Of a stretch of DNA of 64,000 bases, positions 33,901 to 47,720 are shown one piece after another. The translations under genes and the position numbers were made by a program. How positions within the stretch are numbered: the stretch's first letter is position 1; every line of letters begins with the position of its first letter. The notes below the pieces were generated by a model. That model made no database searches. It had not been told where the DNA came from and saw only the letters and a list, made by a program, of their open reading frames with translations. The DNA comes from Neodiprion pinetum (Eukaryota; Arthropoda; Insecta; Hymenoptera; Diprionidae): positions 18,376,526 to 18,440,525 of the forward strand of contig NC_060234.1 in NCBI RefSeq assembly GCF_021155775.2, read 5' to 3'.

Positions 33901-36900
33901 TATATGATTAAACGCGTGCATAAAAAGATTGGCGGCGACTCGATGATGAAGTGCTCAAGAGTCTGCGGATCCCTGATTCCCATGAATAAGTGATACAGCC
34001 GAGTCTTAGAAAAAGTGTAAGACATTCGTCCTTGTTTTGTGGCAAGCCTGTTTCAATGTATAAGAATAATAATAATAAATGAAGGGTTGGGGGTGGGGGG
34101 ATCTTATCCACCCGTCGTAACAGTGACGTGGAATCTCTTTATTTTCGTCCGAAGGTCAGGATGGAAAATTTCACCTCTCACGCGAACAGCCTCCTAACGC
34201 TTGTTCGATCAGGATCCGTTGCCAATTCCAACCGAGTCGATTTTGGTGAACTGAATGGATGAAAAAAAAAAAGATAAAGAAACAAGAAATTGGTCAGCCT
34301 ACGAGTAAGGCGAATCCTTTTGTGCGTCGTTGGTAACAATAATCTGCACGCTCATTCTCCCGTCATAAAAGAAGAGATTTTCTTCTCTTTGTAAATCGTT
34401 AGTTATTGCCTTGTAATTTTACTCTTTGTTCCCTTTTTCTCAAGAGAGCGTATACGATATAGGTTATACTAGACTGTTTCAGATTAGGGCAATACTGTTT
34501 GAGAGTTGAACTGGCCTAACATGAATAATAACAATTTTGCTATAGTAGACCTTTCGTTGTAAAAGTCATTGGTATGACGAGGCACCTCTTCTAGGCTTGA
34601 CATTGAGTGTAAAATCCTAGATGTCGGAAGGATTTCTTGTACAAAAAAAAAAAAAAAAAACTGTGAAAGTCCAATGTACACCAAACCCTTAAGAATTGTC
34701 GCGAGAGAAGATGAGAATCAGCATAATTGGCGATAGGATTGTGTACCTATAATACGGGCATTATGAGCTACTCACGCGAACTCGAAGGTGGGAAAATCCT
34801 CAGGGACTCGTTATCGAAAATCAATGACAAGGCACTGTCTGACTCTGTGGCGAGGGAGCTCATCCCACCCAATTTTTATCAGTTTGGTAATGTTGATTAA
34901 ATACACTCATCGAATTTTTCAACATAATGTGTACTCGCTACAGCCGATTGCTCGAGCGAATGAATTGTTCGTCAAAATTTGTTATCACCGCTTTATTTTA
35001 TCAGGTGTCGGCAAAAATTAATCATTATTAGTCAGTTTTAAACTGTAAAACAAATTACGGTAGTCTTTGAAAATAAATGACTGATTATACGTGAAAATTT
35101 AGCAATTACGATGAGAATAATGACCAATTTTTTGTAAGACAAATAATTATCAAAATTGAATTCATCAATGAAAAACTAATGGCTGCTGATCTCTGTACTT
35201 CGTAAATTTGCAGGGTAGGAATAATAAACTCTGGCGGATTCTGTCAAAGTATAAGAACAAGCGAGTGTTTTTTTTTTTCATTTTGCTCATCTTAGCCACC
35301 GGTAAAGCAAGGGATGAATGATGTATTACGACACAGCTTTAACAAATATAATACTTACGGCGCTCTTCGATCTTTTTTATATAATATGATTGAGTTGAAT
35401 CATCGATCTTGATGTGTAAAAAGCTTGAAGGTGTATGAAAGAACAGCATTAATGGAAGTACAGAACATTTTTAAAGCAGTTATAAACTTGACATTGAAGG
35501 TTCAAATCAACTTTTTCAGAATCCGAAAAGCTACTCTGACTTGCCGAAATGTGCTTGAGGGATTTGAAAAGAAATCAATCTCAGCTCATGAATTAGTCCC
35601 TATGTATTGTTTCAAAAACTTTGAAGGGTCACACGACAAAAGTGGCTAAACCCTATTCACCGAAAATTGTTTTTTTTCCAACTGAGAAGCATTAAAATTC
35701 CCGCATGCATATCCCGGCAAAATCGTATATAAAATATATATATATATACCTAAAGTATACTTTGAACCCCGTTTTTCACAATATTCGGTGCAAATTAGCG
35801 ATAATAAGAATGGTTTTTCGCTTCTCTGAAAGTTTAGTTTATAGTTGGCACCTTGATCATGCGGCCTTTGATCATTTCACGCTAGTATCAAACATTACAC
35901 AATTTCGAGGATGATATGACACAATAGCAGTAATCTTTTTGACAATTACTCACAAATTGGCTTTCTCAAAAAAGTTATTGTTCGTATTAGAGTAATTAGG
36001 TCCCAAGAGGGTGGCAATTTTAATGATACTTGTAACGACACCTTTCGATCCTTATCTGCTGAAATACTCTCAATTGTCCAAAAGTAATTATACAAAGTAT
36101 AGGTATTATCGGGAAAATAAAACTGTTCATGAATGCAAGATGACTGTCAGTTAAATTTTCTATCTTTCTAACCTAATCACGTATTTTCTGTGCGTAATGA
36201 AATTATGTTCTACCTTAAAGTCAGGCTGAGCAAATAATCGATTGATCATAGATTTCGTTTAGTTTAATAATTAATCAGTAGAATAGTTTATTTATTTACT
36301 TGGAAAATCGATCAAACGATTAAAAACACATATTCTTTCGACATATACAGAGTGAATTCCTAGCCGGTAAACACTCCGTTGTCTGTTACAGTTTTATGCG
36401 CTGGCTCTATAATCGGAGATCATTCGTCTGTCAGGTTGTTCAACCATTGGAAATTTGACATTTATGCACGACACGTTAAATACATTGCGGTGAACTATTT
36501 ATAACCTTTAAATATCCGATGGTTGGATGCCCTGACAAACAACTGATCCATTAGTATAGCGCATGCGCATTTTACTGTTAGTCAGACTTTAGTCTAACAG
36601 ACGATGAATAATGTTTACTTCTCAGAAATATAATCTGTATATAAATAAAAATTGACGGTAGGTAGCAGAAGGTTTATATATCTTCTCGCTTTGGTACTTC
36701 GCTACGGTATCAGCGTGGGATAATATGGCATACATATACTGAGAGTTTTTCTTGACAGGAAGTTTCGTAAAAAAATTCTAACATGGTAGGCAGAGTGACT
36801 GACACGTAGTGGATCCGTGCGGTATGAGCCGACCCTTTCTAAAAGGCGAGAGGTTATGGCTGACCGTCGCTGGCATCAAGCTAGGAATAGAATGGAAACA

Positions 36901-36955
36901 GCATAAGGTAAGAGTATGGGCGCGGAAAGTGATGGCTTTAGATGTAAGGGCAACC
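33901..36955. other. Noncoding stretch
   Basis: AT-rich, with an (AT)n patch near 35,737 and homopolymer runs near 34,265 and 34,645. A short hairpin (CTGTTAGTC...GTCTAACAG) lies at about 36,575-36,602. No gene supported. Confidence 0.45.
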
Positions 36956-37715
36956 ATACACTTAAAGGATAGACTGGCTACTCCCATAAGAGACATTGAA
37001 GCTAACATGTAGAAAATAGAGATACTGCCCGTGAAAAAATAGCTACAGACGCATGATTCCTCCTCGTCCTCTTCTATCGCTTCGATCCCCGCCAAAAATA
37101 TCGTCAGACAGAGAGAGGTGTACTCCCGGCATATTTCTGTGCATCAAATGTCGGCTTCAAGCAGCTCGTATGAGCGCTCATTGTCAGTCTATCTTGTAAG
37201 TCTATGATGGGAACTCGGTTCAGCGTCATACAGACCCCTAGCGTATCTTTCAAGCATGTTACTAGTGTCTGTGAGACCTGTGTACGTATACACCCGTCAG
37301 CGCTGCCTAACGGATGCCTGATAAAACTTGGATAGTGATTCCGTATATGTACACAGCAATACAAGCACGTTTTCTTTGCTTGGAAAGGTACGCTAGGGGC
37401 CTGTTGGCAGCATAGACTTAAAAAGATAGACTGAGCGCTCCTATAAGAGGTACTGAAGCTTACATATAAAGGACAGAGATATTTCGAGAGTACGGCTCTC
37501 TCTTTTCAATCGGTTTCATACCGGGAGACAAGGGCGTAGTGGAAGTGGAACAGCTATAGATATAGGCGCATGATTCCTCCTTGTCCTCTTCTATCGCTTC
37601 GATCCCCGCCACAAATATCGTCAGACAGAGAGAGGAGTACTCCCGGCATATTTCTGTGCATCAAATGTCGGCTTCAAGCAGCTCGTATGGGCGCTCAGTC
37701 TATCTTTTAGAAGTC
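36956..37715. repeat. Tandemly duplicated foldback unit
   Basis: A ~155-bp block at 37,041-37,196 recurs at 37,551-37,714 with few differences (shared words CTTCTATCGCTTCGATCCCC and TGTGCATCAAATGTCGGCTT). The preceding block 36,966-37,025 recurs at 37,421-37,482. Within each unit the two blocks are partly inverted copies of each other (GATAGACTG...GAAGC against GCTTCAAG...CAGTCTATC). The second unit is about 60 bp longer. Frames through the region are not recognisable proteins. Confidence 0.7.
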
Positions 37716-37791
37716 TACGATTTGAAGTCCCACCCGTGGTGGTATCTGGTGAGTAAAATACAGAAGTTACACCAATTTTATACCATATGTA

Positions 37792-38220
37792 TACTTGGGG
37801 ACAATGAATCTGAGACGACTAAGTTTTTACACTAGGACAGTTACGTTGGCAACAGAGAGAAACCTACAGCGCCACAGTTGGCCGAGTGCGAAACAAACCC
37901 AATCTCAATAAACATAACATAACCTATGACCGTCGAATCTAACCTTAGAATACCACGGGGATAATAACTTGTTCGATTGACGTGTCAACCGGATATCACA
38001 TAATTGCCATTTGTAATAAATTAATGAATAAATTACGAAAAATTGATGTTAATTCGAAAAAGTCGAAATTAATGAATGAACTAAACTTACCTGGAGTTCA
38101 AAAAATTATTGGGAGTAAAAATAATTAATTCCAACAAGTCATTATTCCCACGGTATTGTGAGGCCAACATAACTGTCTAGTGTCAAAAATTAGCCGTCTC
38201 AGATTCATTGTCCCCAAGTA
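37792..38220. mobile_element. Palindromic MITE (ACTTGGGGACAATG family), long copy
   Basis: Ends TACTTGGGGACAATGAATC and its inverse, flanked by TA (37,790-37,791 and 38,221-38,222). It shares arms with the 56,780 copy but has about 90 bp of extra AT-rich loop. Sequences just outside (around 37,722-37,758 and 38,248-38,290) are themselves inverted copies of a GAAGTCCCACC(T/C)GTGGTG word, so the MITE sits inside a larger inverted structure. Confidence 0.8.
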
Positions 38221-38460
38221 TACATCAGCGATCTGATTAGGAACGCTAGCAGTTGCCAGCAGGTGGCACCACAGGTGGGACTTCCCAGATGACGTAGCCA
38301 ATTAGAGAGCCTCATACCGCCTCAGACCTCTTACGTATTATATCATCATTCCGCGGTGATATGCTCCCTTTATTCTATTCATAGCTCCACGGTCACTTGT
38401 CAAGCGGTCGATTCTAGGGAATTGGTTCTTGTCAGTGAAAGTTAGCTTCAGACTGCAAGC

Positions 38461-38543
38461 ATGGATGTCAGCCAATCAAAGTTCAGCAAGTTGAATCGCG
38501 CGCGTTACACACAGGCCTTTCAAAAAAACCTCTTGGTATATAG
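38461..38543 (+). CDS. Weak candidate first coding exon
   Basis: ATGGATGTCAGCC opens 27 codons (starting MDVSQSKFSKLNRARYTQAF) directly followed by AG/GTATGT, a good donor. No downstream exon in matching phase was found by eye and no family is recognised, so chance is likely. Confidence 0.15.
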
Positions 38544-39455
38544 GTATGTATATACAATATATTTCGTAATATTGTGGACTAGATACCGCTGCGCCGTAGA
38601 GGGAAGATGTAAAATGGAGATTTTGAAATGACGTTATGGGCGAGGAAGAGATCCAGCGGTCCGTGAAATTGCACGTCTGCAAAATTCGTCAACTCTTCGA
38701 TTTTCGGTGCGATCAGCATACGAACCAGTTTCCCGTCGACTGTCGACTCCCGACTGTCATTTGTCACCTACCCCGGGACTGGTTATATACTACCGAGTGA
38801 CGATCAGTCTGCCGCGCCAGTAACCACTTATATACAATGTGCAACATTGCGACATATGAACCAAAAACGATCCGCGAATATCCAAAACTGCGGAAATTTC
38901 ACGCCAGATTACCCAATCTTTGCAACCCGGTTCATTTCACATTTTTTTCACTTACATGACAGTCCTCGCTCTGGAAAGATAAAAACAATTTTTGCTTATA
39001 ATTTTTTGCTTAACAATTTTTGGTTTGCAAATTATCTTAGCTATTTCAAAAACGAGAACGATTCATTGTTCGGAAAAAAAGAATGATTTATTGTTAGTTA
39101 GGGGATCTGACTTGAAATGCTTCACATACATATTATACTCTGTGTGTTTAAAACTCAGAATTATTAGTTCAAAAAGAATCCTTGGAGAATTGAGATTTCG
39201 TGCGAATATCTAATGCATACCAAAGAGCATCGCGGTTATTTGTGATCCCCATAAGGAATACTTGCATGTACTTAAAATATCTTTTCGAACGTCATTTCAC
39301 CGCCAAAATATAGCTGTTGGTTACACAGAAACTCACGTCGTCAAGTTCTGAAGGCATATTTTTCGTATGCAATTAGGTACGTCTACATATATCTCTTTGC
39401 ATAACCTCGCAAAATATCTTTGCAGAGGCTGCGAAATACTGTATCTCTACGTATA
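38544..39455. other. Noncoding stretch
   Basis: AT-rich sequence with short frames on both strands; nothing recognised. Confidence 0.45.
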
Positions 39456-40221
39456 CAGTGCCGGCCAAAAGTTTGGGTGCATCAGTCGAAATTTCTTACC
39501 GCAAGAAATTAGATAGCGGACTCAAAAATAAAGATAATCAATTTTCCTTTTTGCGTTAAAAGGCAAGTTCAAAAGCTTAAAGTTATTTAACTTTAACATT
39601 TTGTCTTAAATCTGATAGTTTTCGAGACACCACAATTCAACTGACGATGATTCTCCGAATTTTAACGGGAAAATTGCTCCTTCACTCATCGGAAACCCAG
39701 TTATAAAAACAAATTGTTTTTTTTTTTTTTGAATTCTGAAAAAATTCAAGCTACTTCAGTGTGAACCTATACAAGTTTTTACCCTCTTGACATTTTCTCT
39801 GAAACCCCCTTGTTATTGAATTACAGCTTTGTTTTTAAAACCTTTTTTTTGTAGCTAAAAATGCAATATTCGGGTGAAAAAAAATCGTACGAAGCTTTCT
39901 AAAAAACAAAAATGTAGGTTTTGATATTTTTTTTACGTTGACGATATAAAGAACTGAGGAAATTTTTTTCCTCAAGATTCGAAGTTAATTTCCGGTTGGT
40001 AAAAAATAGTCTGAAAACGGCCAAGTTCAAAAATACGTACCGGGGCAAAAAACAAAAACAAAAATGGTAGAGCATTTTCTAAAAAAAGCAAAATGAAGGT
40101 AAATTTGTCTTCTTTAAATGCCGTTTGAAATGTTCGATTATATTTATTTTTGAGTCCGCTACTTAACATTTAGTGCGGCAATAAATTTCGGCTGGTGTAC
40201 CCAAACTTTTGGCCAACACTG
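39456..40221. mobile_element. Mariner/Tc1-type non-autonomous element
   Basis: The termini CAGTGCCGGCCAAAAGTTTG and, inverted, CAGTGTTGGCCAAAAGTTTG are flanked by TA on both sides (39,454-39,455 and 40,222-40,223). Inner sequence also pairs: GCGGACTCAAAAATAAAGAT and the inverse of ATTTATTTTTGAGTCCGC, extending the imperfect inverted repeats to roughly 90 bp. The 766 bp hold no transposase frame. The ends and TA duplication are typical of the Tc1/mariner superfamily. Confidence 0.85.
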
Positions 40222-42082
40222 TATATAATATTAAAGTCGGAGACCTCCGAAGGTGTTCTTTGTAAATTTAAAATTTTTCCCACTGTATGGATTCGCCTAA
40301 TAATATATTATAGCAATATATGAAACGTATTTTAGCATGTACAAGGGATACATACATATGGATATTTTATAAAAAAATACTTTCTTTAAATGAAATAAAA
40401 TTAAGAAATTGATAACACAAGAAAAATAATTGTCTGGCATTTATAGAAGAAACAGTCAACAGCTATGTTCTTTCTCTTTCTCCCTTTTTCTCTCTTTTTC
40501 TCTATTTCAAACGTTATGAAAATGTTGTCGTTCGGCGTGCTCGCTAAGTCTGGATTTTCACGGGCAGCAAAATGCCGCTGCCACACACCGAGACCTAAGA
40601 TGTTGCGCGTCAATTTGTAACATATTCTGTCATATTTGCTGGGGAAAAGTTTACTTCCTTCCCCCAAATGAGGGAAATAAGTTAAGAGGAAAATATATTC
40701 CGCTTTAGTCCCGCTTTGATTGAGTCTAAACTTTGGTTTATAATTCTGGTATCTTTCATTTTAGTATGTAATCGTGTATATTAATGTAAAAAATACTCAG
40801 TACGCTACAGTCTCGTAGCAAAATAATTCAGGACGTTTGATTTTTGACTCACCAATCTCCTTAAACTGGATGAAAATGTCCTGAAATTTAGGTTTCAATC
40901 CCACGTAACGGACGGAAAAATTATCCGAAGAAGGTGTGCATGTTAATGCATCCAGGTGGCTATTTTCATTAGACAGTATTGGGATGCTGACTTGTGTTAA
41001 TTGGGCGTAGGCAGCGGGTGCGTGTCGTCGAGAAACTATTTAACTCGGTGATGATATTGGGATGACATTAATGGGAGCTCATTTCGTGGCCTCTGGGATT
41101 TGGGATCTCCTTTCGCGTTTGCGGACGAGGCTTCTCGAGTTTTCAGCCCCACGCTATCAATTAACATCTGTATATACACTAATTGATTTTGGTCCGCTAC
41201 AACTGCCCTAAATTAACAATTATTCTCAATTACTCAACGCGGCAATTACAATACAGGGGAGGATTTTCGGTGCCCGAAACCAGTACAGCTTGCATACGTT
41301 TCAGTTGCATACAAATCCGTACTGCGTACGCTTTAATAGGAGAAGAAATTGAAGGATGTGACAAAAACGTGGTACAACAATAGTTTAAAAAGTGAAATCA
41401 ACATAATTCAAGATGAAAATAATTTTCAAAAAGTCTCTGTGATTCTATACACTGAACTTCAACTTTAATCACTATTTCACTATTTATTTAAACAATTCAT
41501 ATACCTAGTTGGTATGATTTGGAAAAATGATAGGTTAATTTCTTCATAAATCAATACACTACAAATTGTCTCACAATAAAACAGATTTTTTCGTGACCTC
41601 GTTGACTGGGAAGTAGAAATTTAATGTTTAGAATTGTTGAAATTTATAGACGATAAACTCTTGACTTGGCAATATATTGATTATCGTTAGTGAAAATTGC
41701 ACAAAGCAATTTGGAGTTTTCGGTCAAAAATTAAAAATAATCTCGTACATCGGAATTTGTTGGTATTATCAAGTTTTTTGAAATTCGGTATTTATAAAAA
41801 AAAAAAAAAATAAAAATATTCTGTACCGCGGGGAGTTTTTTGGTTACATGTAACTAGATTACCATTTAAGTGGAACTTTTTGAGCCTTCGATTTATCACG
41901 TTTTCGTTCCAACTGTATTTTTGACCTGACTATGACATATGGTTTTTGTATACTGTATAATAAAGGAAGTTGTTACATGTAACTTTGAAATATTACAGTA
42001 ATATTTCATAAGCTAGGTGGGAACATGGAACGGACAAAAAATTCTTTACTCCACTTCAGCAGCATTGCGTTTATTTTCTAAA
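40222..42082. other. Noncoding stretch
   Basis: No supported gene. The 12-bp palindrome GTTACATGTAAC occurs twice (near 41,843 and 41,974). The frame at 41,183-41,383 is unremarkable. Confidence 0.45.
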
Positions 42083-42340
42083 TTAGGTATCCCTATGCAT
42101 TGCCATTGCATATGTATAGGCGTTGAATAATGCTGAGCGTATAATATAATATGTTTCGGCATTGCAGCAGGAACCGCAGAGAATGACGGGTTGACCATAC
42201 AATTTTGTGCAAATTGTGAAATTGCGGGCACTCCGGAGGCGAGAATTTCTCTCATCCCTGTGTATAGTAGGTATAATAATATTATTATACACAAACATTC
42301 TCTGTGGCCTTCCGCAATAAATACAAAAGGCTGTTTCCAC
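42083..42340 (-). CDS. Small ORF with zinc-ribbon-like cysteine pairs
   Basis: An 85-residue minus-strand frame begins METAFCIYCGRPQ and later has CGSC in a LYGQPVILCGSCC context. The two CxxC pairs are about 48 residues apart, as in zinc-ribbon or treble-clef proteins, and are followed by a helix-like segment (YYIIRSALFNAYTYAM). The frame lies in otherwise uninformative DNA and overlaps another open frame from nearly the same start. I do not recognise the family. A degraded gene, a transposon or viral relic, or chance are all possible. Confidence 0.3.
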   Translation of the reverse strand: METAFCIYCGRPQRMFVYNNIIIPTIHRDERNSRLRSARNFTICTKLYGQPVILCGSCCNAETYYIIRSALFNAYTYAMAMHRDT

Positions 42341-42344
42341 ATTT

Positions 42345-43914
42345 CGTATTTAAATAACGATTTGTCAATACTACGTTTCCTGGTAATCGCAACTTTAAGC
42401 CTGTTCTTCTTTTTTTTTCAAATTTATTTCCTATATTTCTTAAGTTAAGTTAGGCATTAATAGCAATTTATTGTTGCACGAATATCAGATTCTCGCAATA
42501 ATTACAACCAAAGGTAATACGAATGACTATTATGAAAATAAATGTAACGCATACTATACTTTATGGTTACAGCTACCAAATTTATTCTCATTTTGTCCGA
42601 GAAAGTATTTTTGTCGTTTATGGTAGAAATAATTTGACTAAGCCTATTTGATAGCTGTGATTTTTTTGGGATTATAGGCGATTTTGAATAGCTGCGTTTT
42701 CTAAAACTTTTTAACGCTCTATTTATGAAACTATTCGTTCCACGTCTTTAAAAATTTTTCAGTGTTGTGTATAACTATTTGAGAAAACCTATCCAAAAAT
42801 TCGGGACTTTTGATCCATTTCGTAAAAGTTTGAAACTTCTCGAAAACAGGTTTCTCAATATCGCCGAAAATTCCAAAAAAATTCATAGATATTCAGAAAT
42901 ATCAATGAACTCATTTATTATGGTATAAAAAAATTTCACTAGACATTTATTACACAAGTTTTTGTTTAAATAATTTAATAACAACTTTTTGGCACTATTA
43001 TTATTCAACAGGAATTATCTCATCACCTTGGTAATGTTTGATTTTTTTCCGATTTTTATCTCATCGCGAAATGTTGAATATTTTCGCCGAGACTCACTTT
43101 TGGTTGGGAATGTACATCCCATAACACCTAAAGTATTTTTTCCATCCTTTTCTATGCTTTTGTTGCTACCTTTTGCTCATACGAATTGTTATTTTCAGGT
43201 ATCCTTGTGATACGCTCTAAACTTTTTTGCTCGAATACCGTGAGAAATGTGTGTTGGCATGTAAGACACTGATTGGAAATAGATTCGACCGATCCATTAG
43301 CACCGTGATGAAATTACGTAGGTATTCCTAGACGCAGCAAGGTTCTCGGTCGATTGGGCGTGGCATCATTTTGATCTCATGATTGAATTCTACCCAACTC
43401 GTTCGCATCTCAGCTTTTTTTACGAAGCATTCGTGTCGTCTGTTGGAAATAAAAGTACGAACTTTGACAATTTATTGCTCAATACTCGCAGCCTTTTCTC
43501 CATCATATGTTAACGAACAAGACGTAAGTATAGTTCACGGATCAAGACCAAATTCAAATTTCAGCAGCGTTCGAAGCTGTATAAGGTCATTTTGTTAATA
43601 ACAAATGACCTTTTCAAATTTTTCGGAGACTCTGGAACTTTCTTGCTTGATCCACTGTATTGAATAATTGGTGCAAGTGTTAAATTGATCGTATTTTACG
43701 CTGAAATTTATTGTGTGTACATTGTCATATTTTTTAGTGTGGATTTCAAACTCAAATCTACCGAATCCACACGAAGTAATGCATTTGGGATTCAATCGAT
43801 CTAAATATTACTATAAAGTAACGAAATTATTCCAAAGTGTCAATAATTATTCACATTTCTTTTACCCACTCATACATTCTCTTTAGGTTTATTACTTGTG
43901 TTATTATTTGATTA
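42345..43914. other. Noncoding stretch
   Basis: AT-rich with short frames only; nothing recognised. Confidence 0.45.
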
Positions 43915-44391
43915 TAGATCTATGCGATGTTCGTTATCTCTTGTAATCTCGTGTAGTCCTTCTGATCTTCGTAATCTATTGTAACCTTTTGAAATTACAG
44001 CAATCCTTTTTGCATCCTTCGTCTTATCTTTGTAACCCTTGAAACCCTTGTAATTTTTGTAATTTTCTTAATCACTTGATTGTTTTCAATCCGTTGCAAT
44101 TCTTTGTAATCTTTTCCAATCATATAGCATTCCCCATGTTATCTTTTTTTTTTTAAAACCCTTGTAATGACTTGTAATTTTTGTCATCATTCGTTATTCC
44201 TTCTATAACTTCTTACGATCTTCGCAAGCTGCTTTGTAATCTCTATTATCTTTCTAATAATTTTATAACTTGTACAACCGTGCCAAAATATTTACGATCT
44301 CTTTGCAGCCCCTGTAATATCTGTAATCAACTTGTAATCTTTCTAATTGTAATTAGTGTACGTCGTTTTGACCTAGTCATTAATCCCTCGG
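43915..44391 (+). repeat. GTAATC minisatellite, copy D, with conserved cap
   Basis: From about 43,930 the + strand repeats CTTGTAATC, TTCGTAATC and TTTGTAATC-like words. The array ends in the cap at 44,349-44,391: GTGTACGTCGTTTTGACC, then TAGTCATTAATCCCTCGG. Same orientation as copy A, opposite to B and C. Confidence 0.7.
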
Positions 44392-45954
<1,563 letters not shown>

Positions 45955-47720
45955 ATATACTTTTTAAATTATTTAAGTAACAAAATTCCAAAAAATCAAA
46001 CAAAAATGATGATATCCTCAGAACGGATGAACGGATTCGAATGGAAATTGGTTCCGTGGGGTTTTTTGGGTCGCGGATCATGAATCCGAAGTTAGACTTA
46101 CGGAATTTAAATTTAGCATATTTAATATGCCGAGAAAAAACTTAAAACATTTGGATTTCCATGAAAAATGATACTCGAAGGTTTTTTGGCTCGCTGATCA
46201 CGAATCTGTGGCTAAATTTGCGAAATCCAAAATAGCGAATACAATATGGTCGAAAAAAAAAAATCAAACAATAATCGCATTTTGATATAAATTAGTAGGT
46301 GGCGGTTTTTTGGGTCCCCGATAACGAATCCAAGGTTCGACTTCGAAATTTGTAACGCAGGATTTCATTACAGTGCGGTGGAAGATAAAAAATATCCTCA
46401 TTATCATGTAATATGGTACCAGACGGCCTTTCAATCGTTAATCACAGACTATTTTTCCACAAGTGGGCCAAAACAGTTATTGCCAATTAGTGGAGAAATT
46501 GTTGGTTATTCACAACGTACACGTCAATCATTGAGAGATAGCGTCGTTTGTTTATTTTCAGCAGGTGGTTAAAATCGCCTATTTTTACGAGTTATGAAAA
46601 ATATGTATCCTTGACAGTCGGCGGGTAGCTGAGATAAATTATTATGCACAACATGAAAACGGTGTAGGCATATGCATACTTCACACAAGATACGAGTGTG
46701 TGGGTAAATGTTGTGATAGCGCCTCCCATTGAGCCTCGAGTTTTCGACCCTACAGAATTTCGACATCTGCGCGCCTATTGGGGTGGAATTCCATAAATCG
46801 TAACAAGCGCGTTTCCGGGTTTTTGGTTGCGCCAAATGTATCTTGCAGGATAACCTTTCTTCTCGGTAAATCGGGTATATCCGTCCGCAGTAAATAACAA
46901 CGTATCGTTATTCAGCCCTTCATACATGAGAGTGTGATTCAATATATTCAACAATAACACTCACGCCGGACAAATGATGCCGTTGGCAATTACAGATGAA
47001 CGAATTCTTACCCCTTTCAGAACGATTTTCCAGCGGACATACATTTCAAAAATTCATAACAAAATTTTTACTGGTGAAAATTTTTTTAAAGGTACGTGTT
47101 TCGTCAACAGTTTCAATACTTACCAGAAAACAAGCGGTTTTAGACTGATCATGAACCAGCCCTCGAATTTCCAGTTCTCATACCGCAGGTTCCAAGTTCA
47201 TAGATAAAATAAAGAATAATATCCATTCGAGTTTCGAACTAAAAATTTAGATTCGTGATTAACGCTTTTAGAGCCCTCGGATACCATATTACATGAAAAT
47301 ATGACGATTTTTTTAATTTTAAACCACTATAGTGGATCCACCATTACAAATTTTGGAAGTCTGATCTTGGATTCGTTATCGGTGACCCAAAAAAACTTTG
47401 CCTACCGTTACTACCAAAATCGGAATGTTTTTAGATTTTTTTCCACCATATTAGATCGTCTCTTTGGGTTTCTCAATCTAACTTCAGATTCGTGATCGGC
47501 CACCCTAAAAACTGACGAGTACCAATTTTCATCAAAATCCAAATGTTTTTTTTTTAGCTTCTTGAATACGCTAAATTTAAATTTTGAAAATCTAACCTCA
47601 GATTCGTGTTTACCGACCCAACAAACCTTACGTTACCAGTTTTCATTCAAATCCATTCACCCATATTTATAATTTTTATTTGACGTTTTGGAATTATGTT
47701 ATTCAAATCGTTGAAAAAGT
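45955..47720. mobile_element. Foldback element with arms made of ~120-bp tandem units
   Basis: The left arm (about 45,955-46,345) and right arm (about 47,235-47,720) are inverted copies. Shared words include AAAATTCCAAAA, AAATTTAAATTTAGC and ACATTTGGAT. Each arm consists of units spaced about 115-124 bp around a TCGCTGATCACGAATCTG-like core (left at 46,072, 46,192 and about 46,316; right at 47,251, 47,371, 47,488 and 47,602, inverse). The core is related to the 121-bp repeat at 8.5 kb. The ~890-bp centre has no recognised gene; a 64-codon + strand frame at 46,378-46,572 is unidentified. Confidence 0.7.

Noticed and set aside
36778..37095. 105-codon minus-strand frame with hydrophobic segments
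   Set aside because: It overlaps the duplicated foldback unit, and the frame is not preserved in the second copy.
41843..41985. Two GTTACATGTAAC palindromes as operator-like sites
   Set aside because: Two short palindromes in AT-rich DNA without any neighbouring gene are not evidence of regulation.
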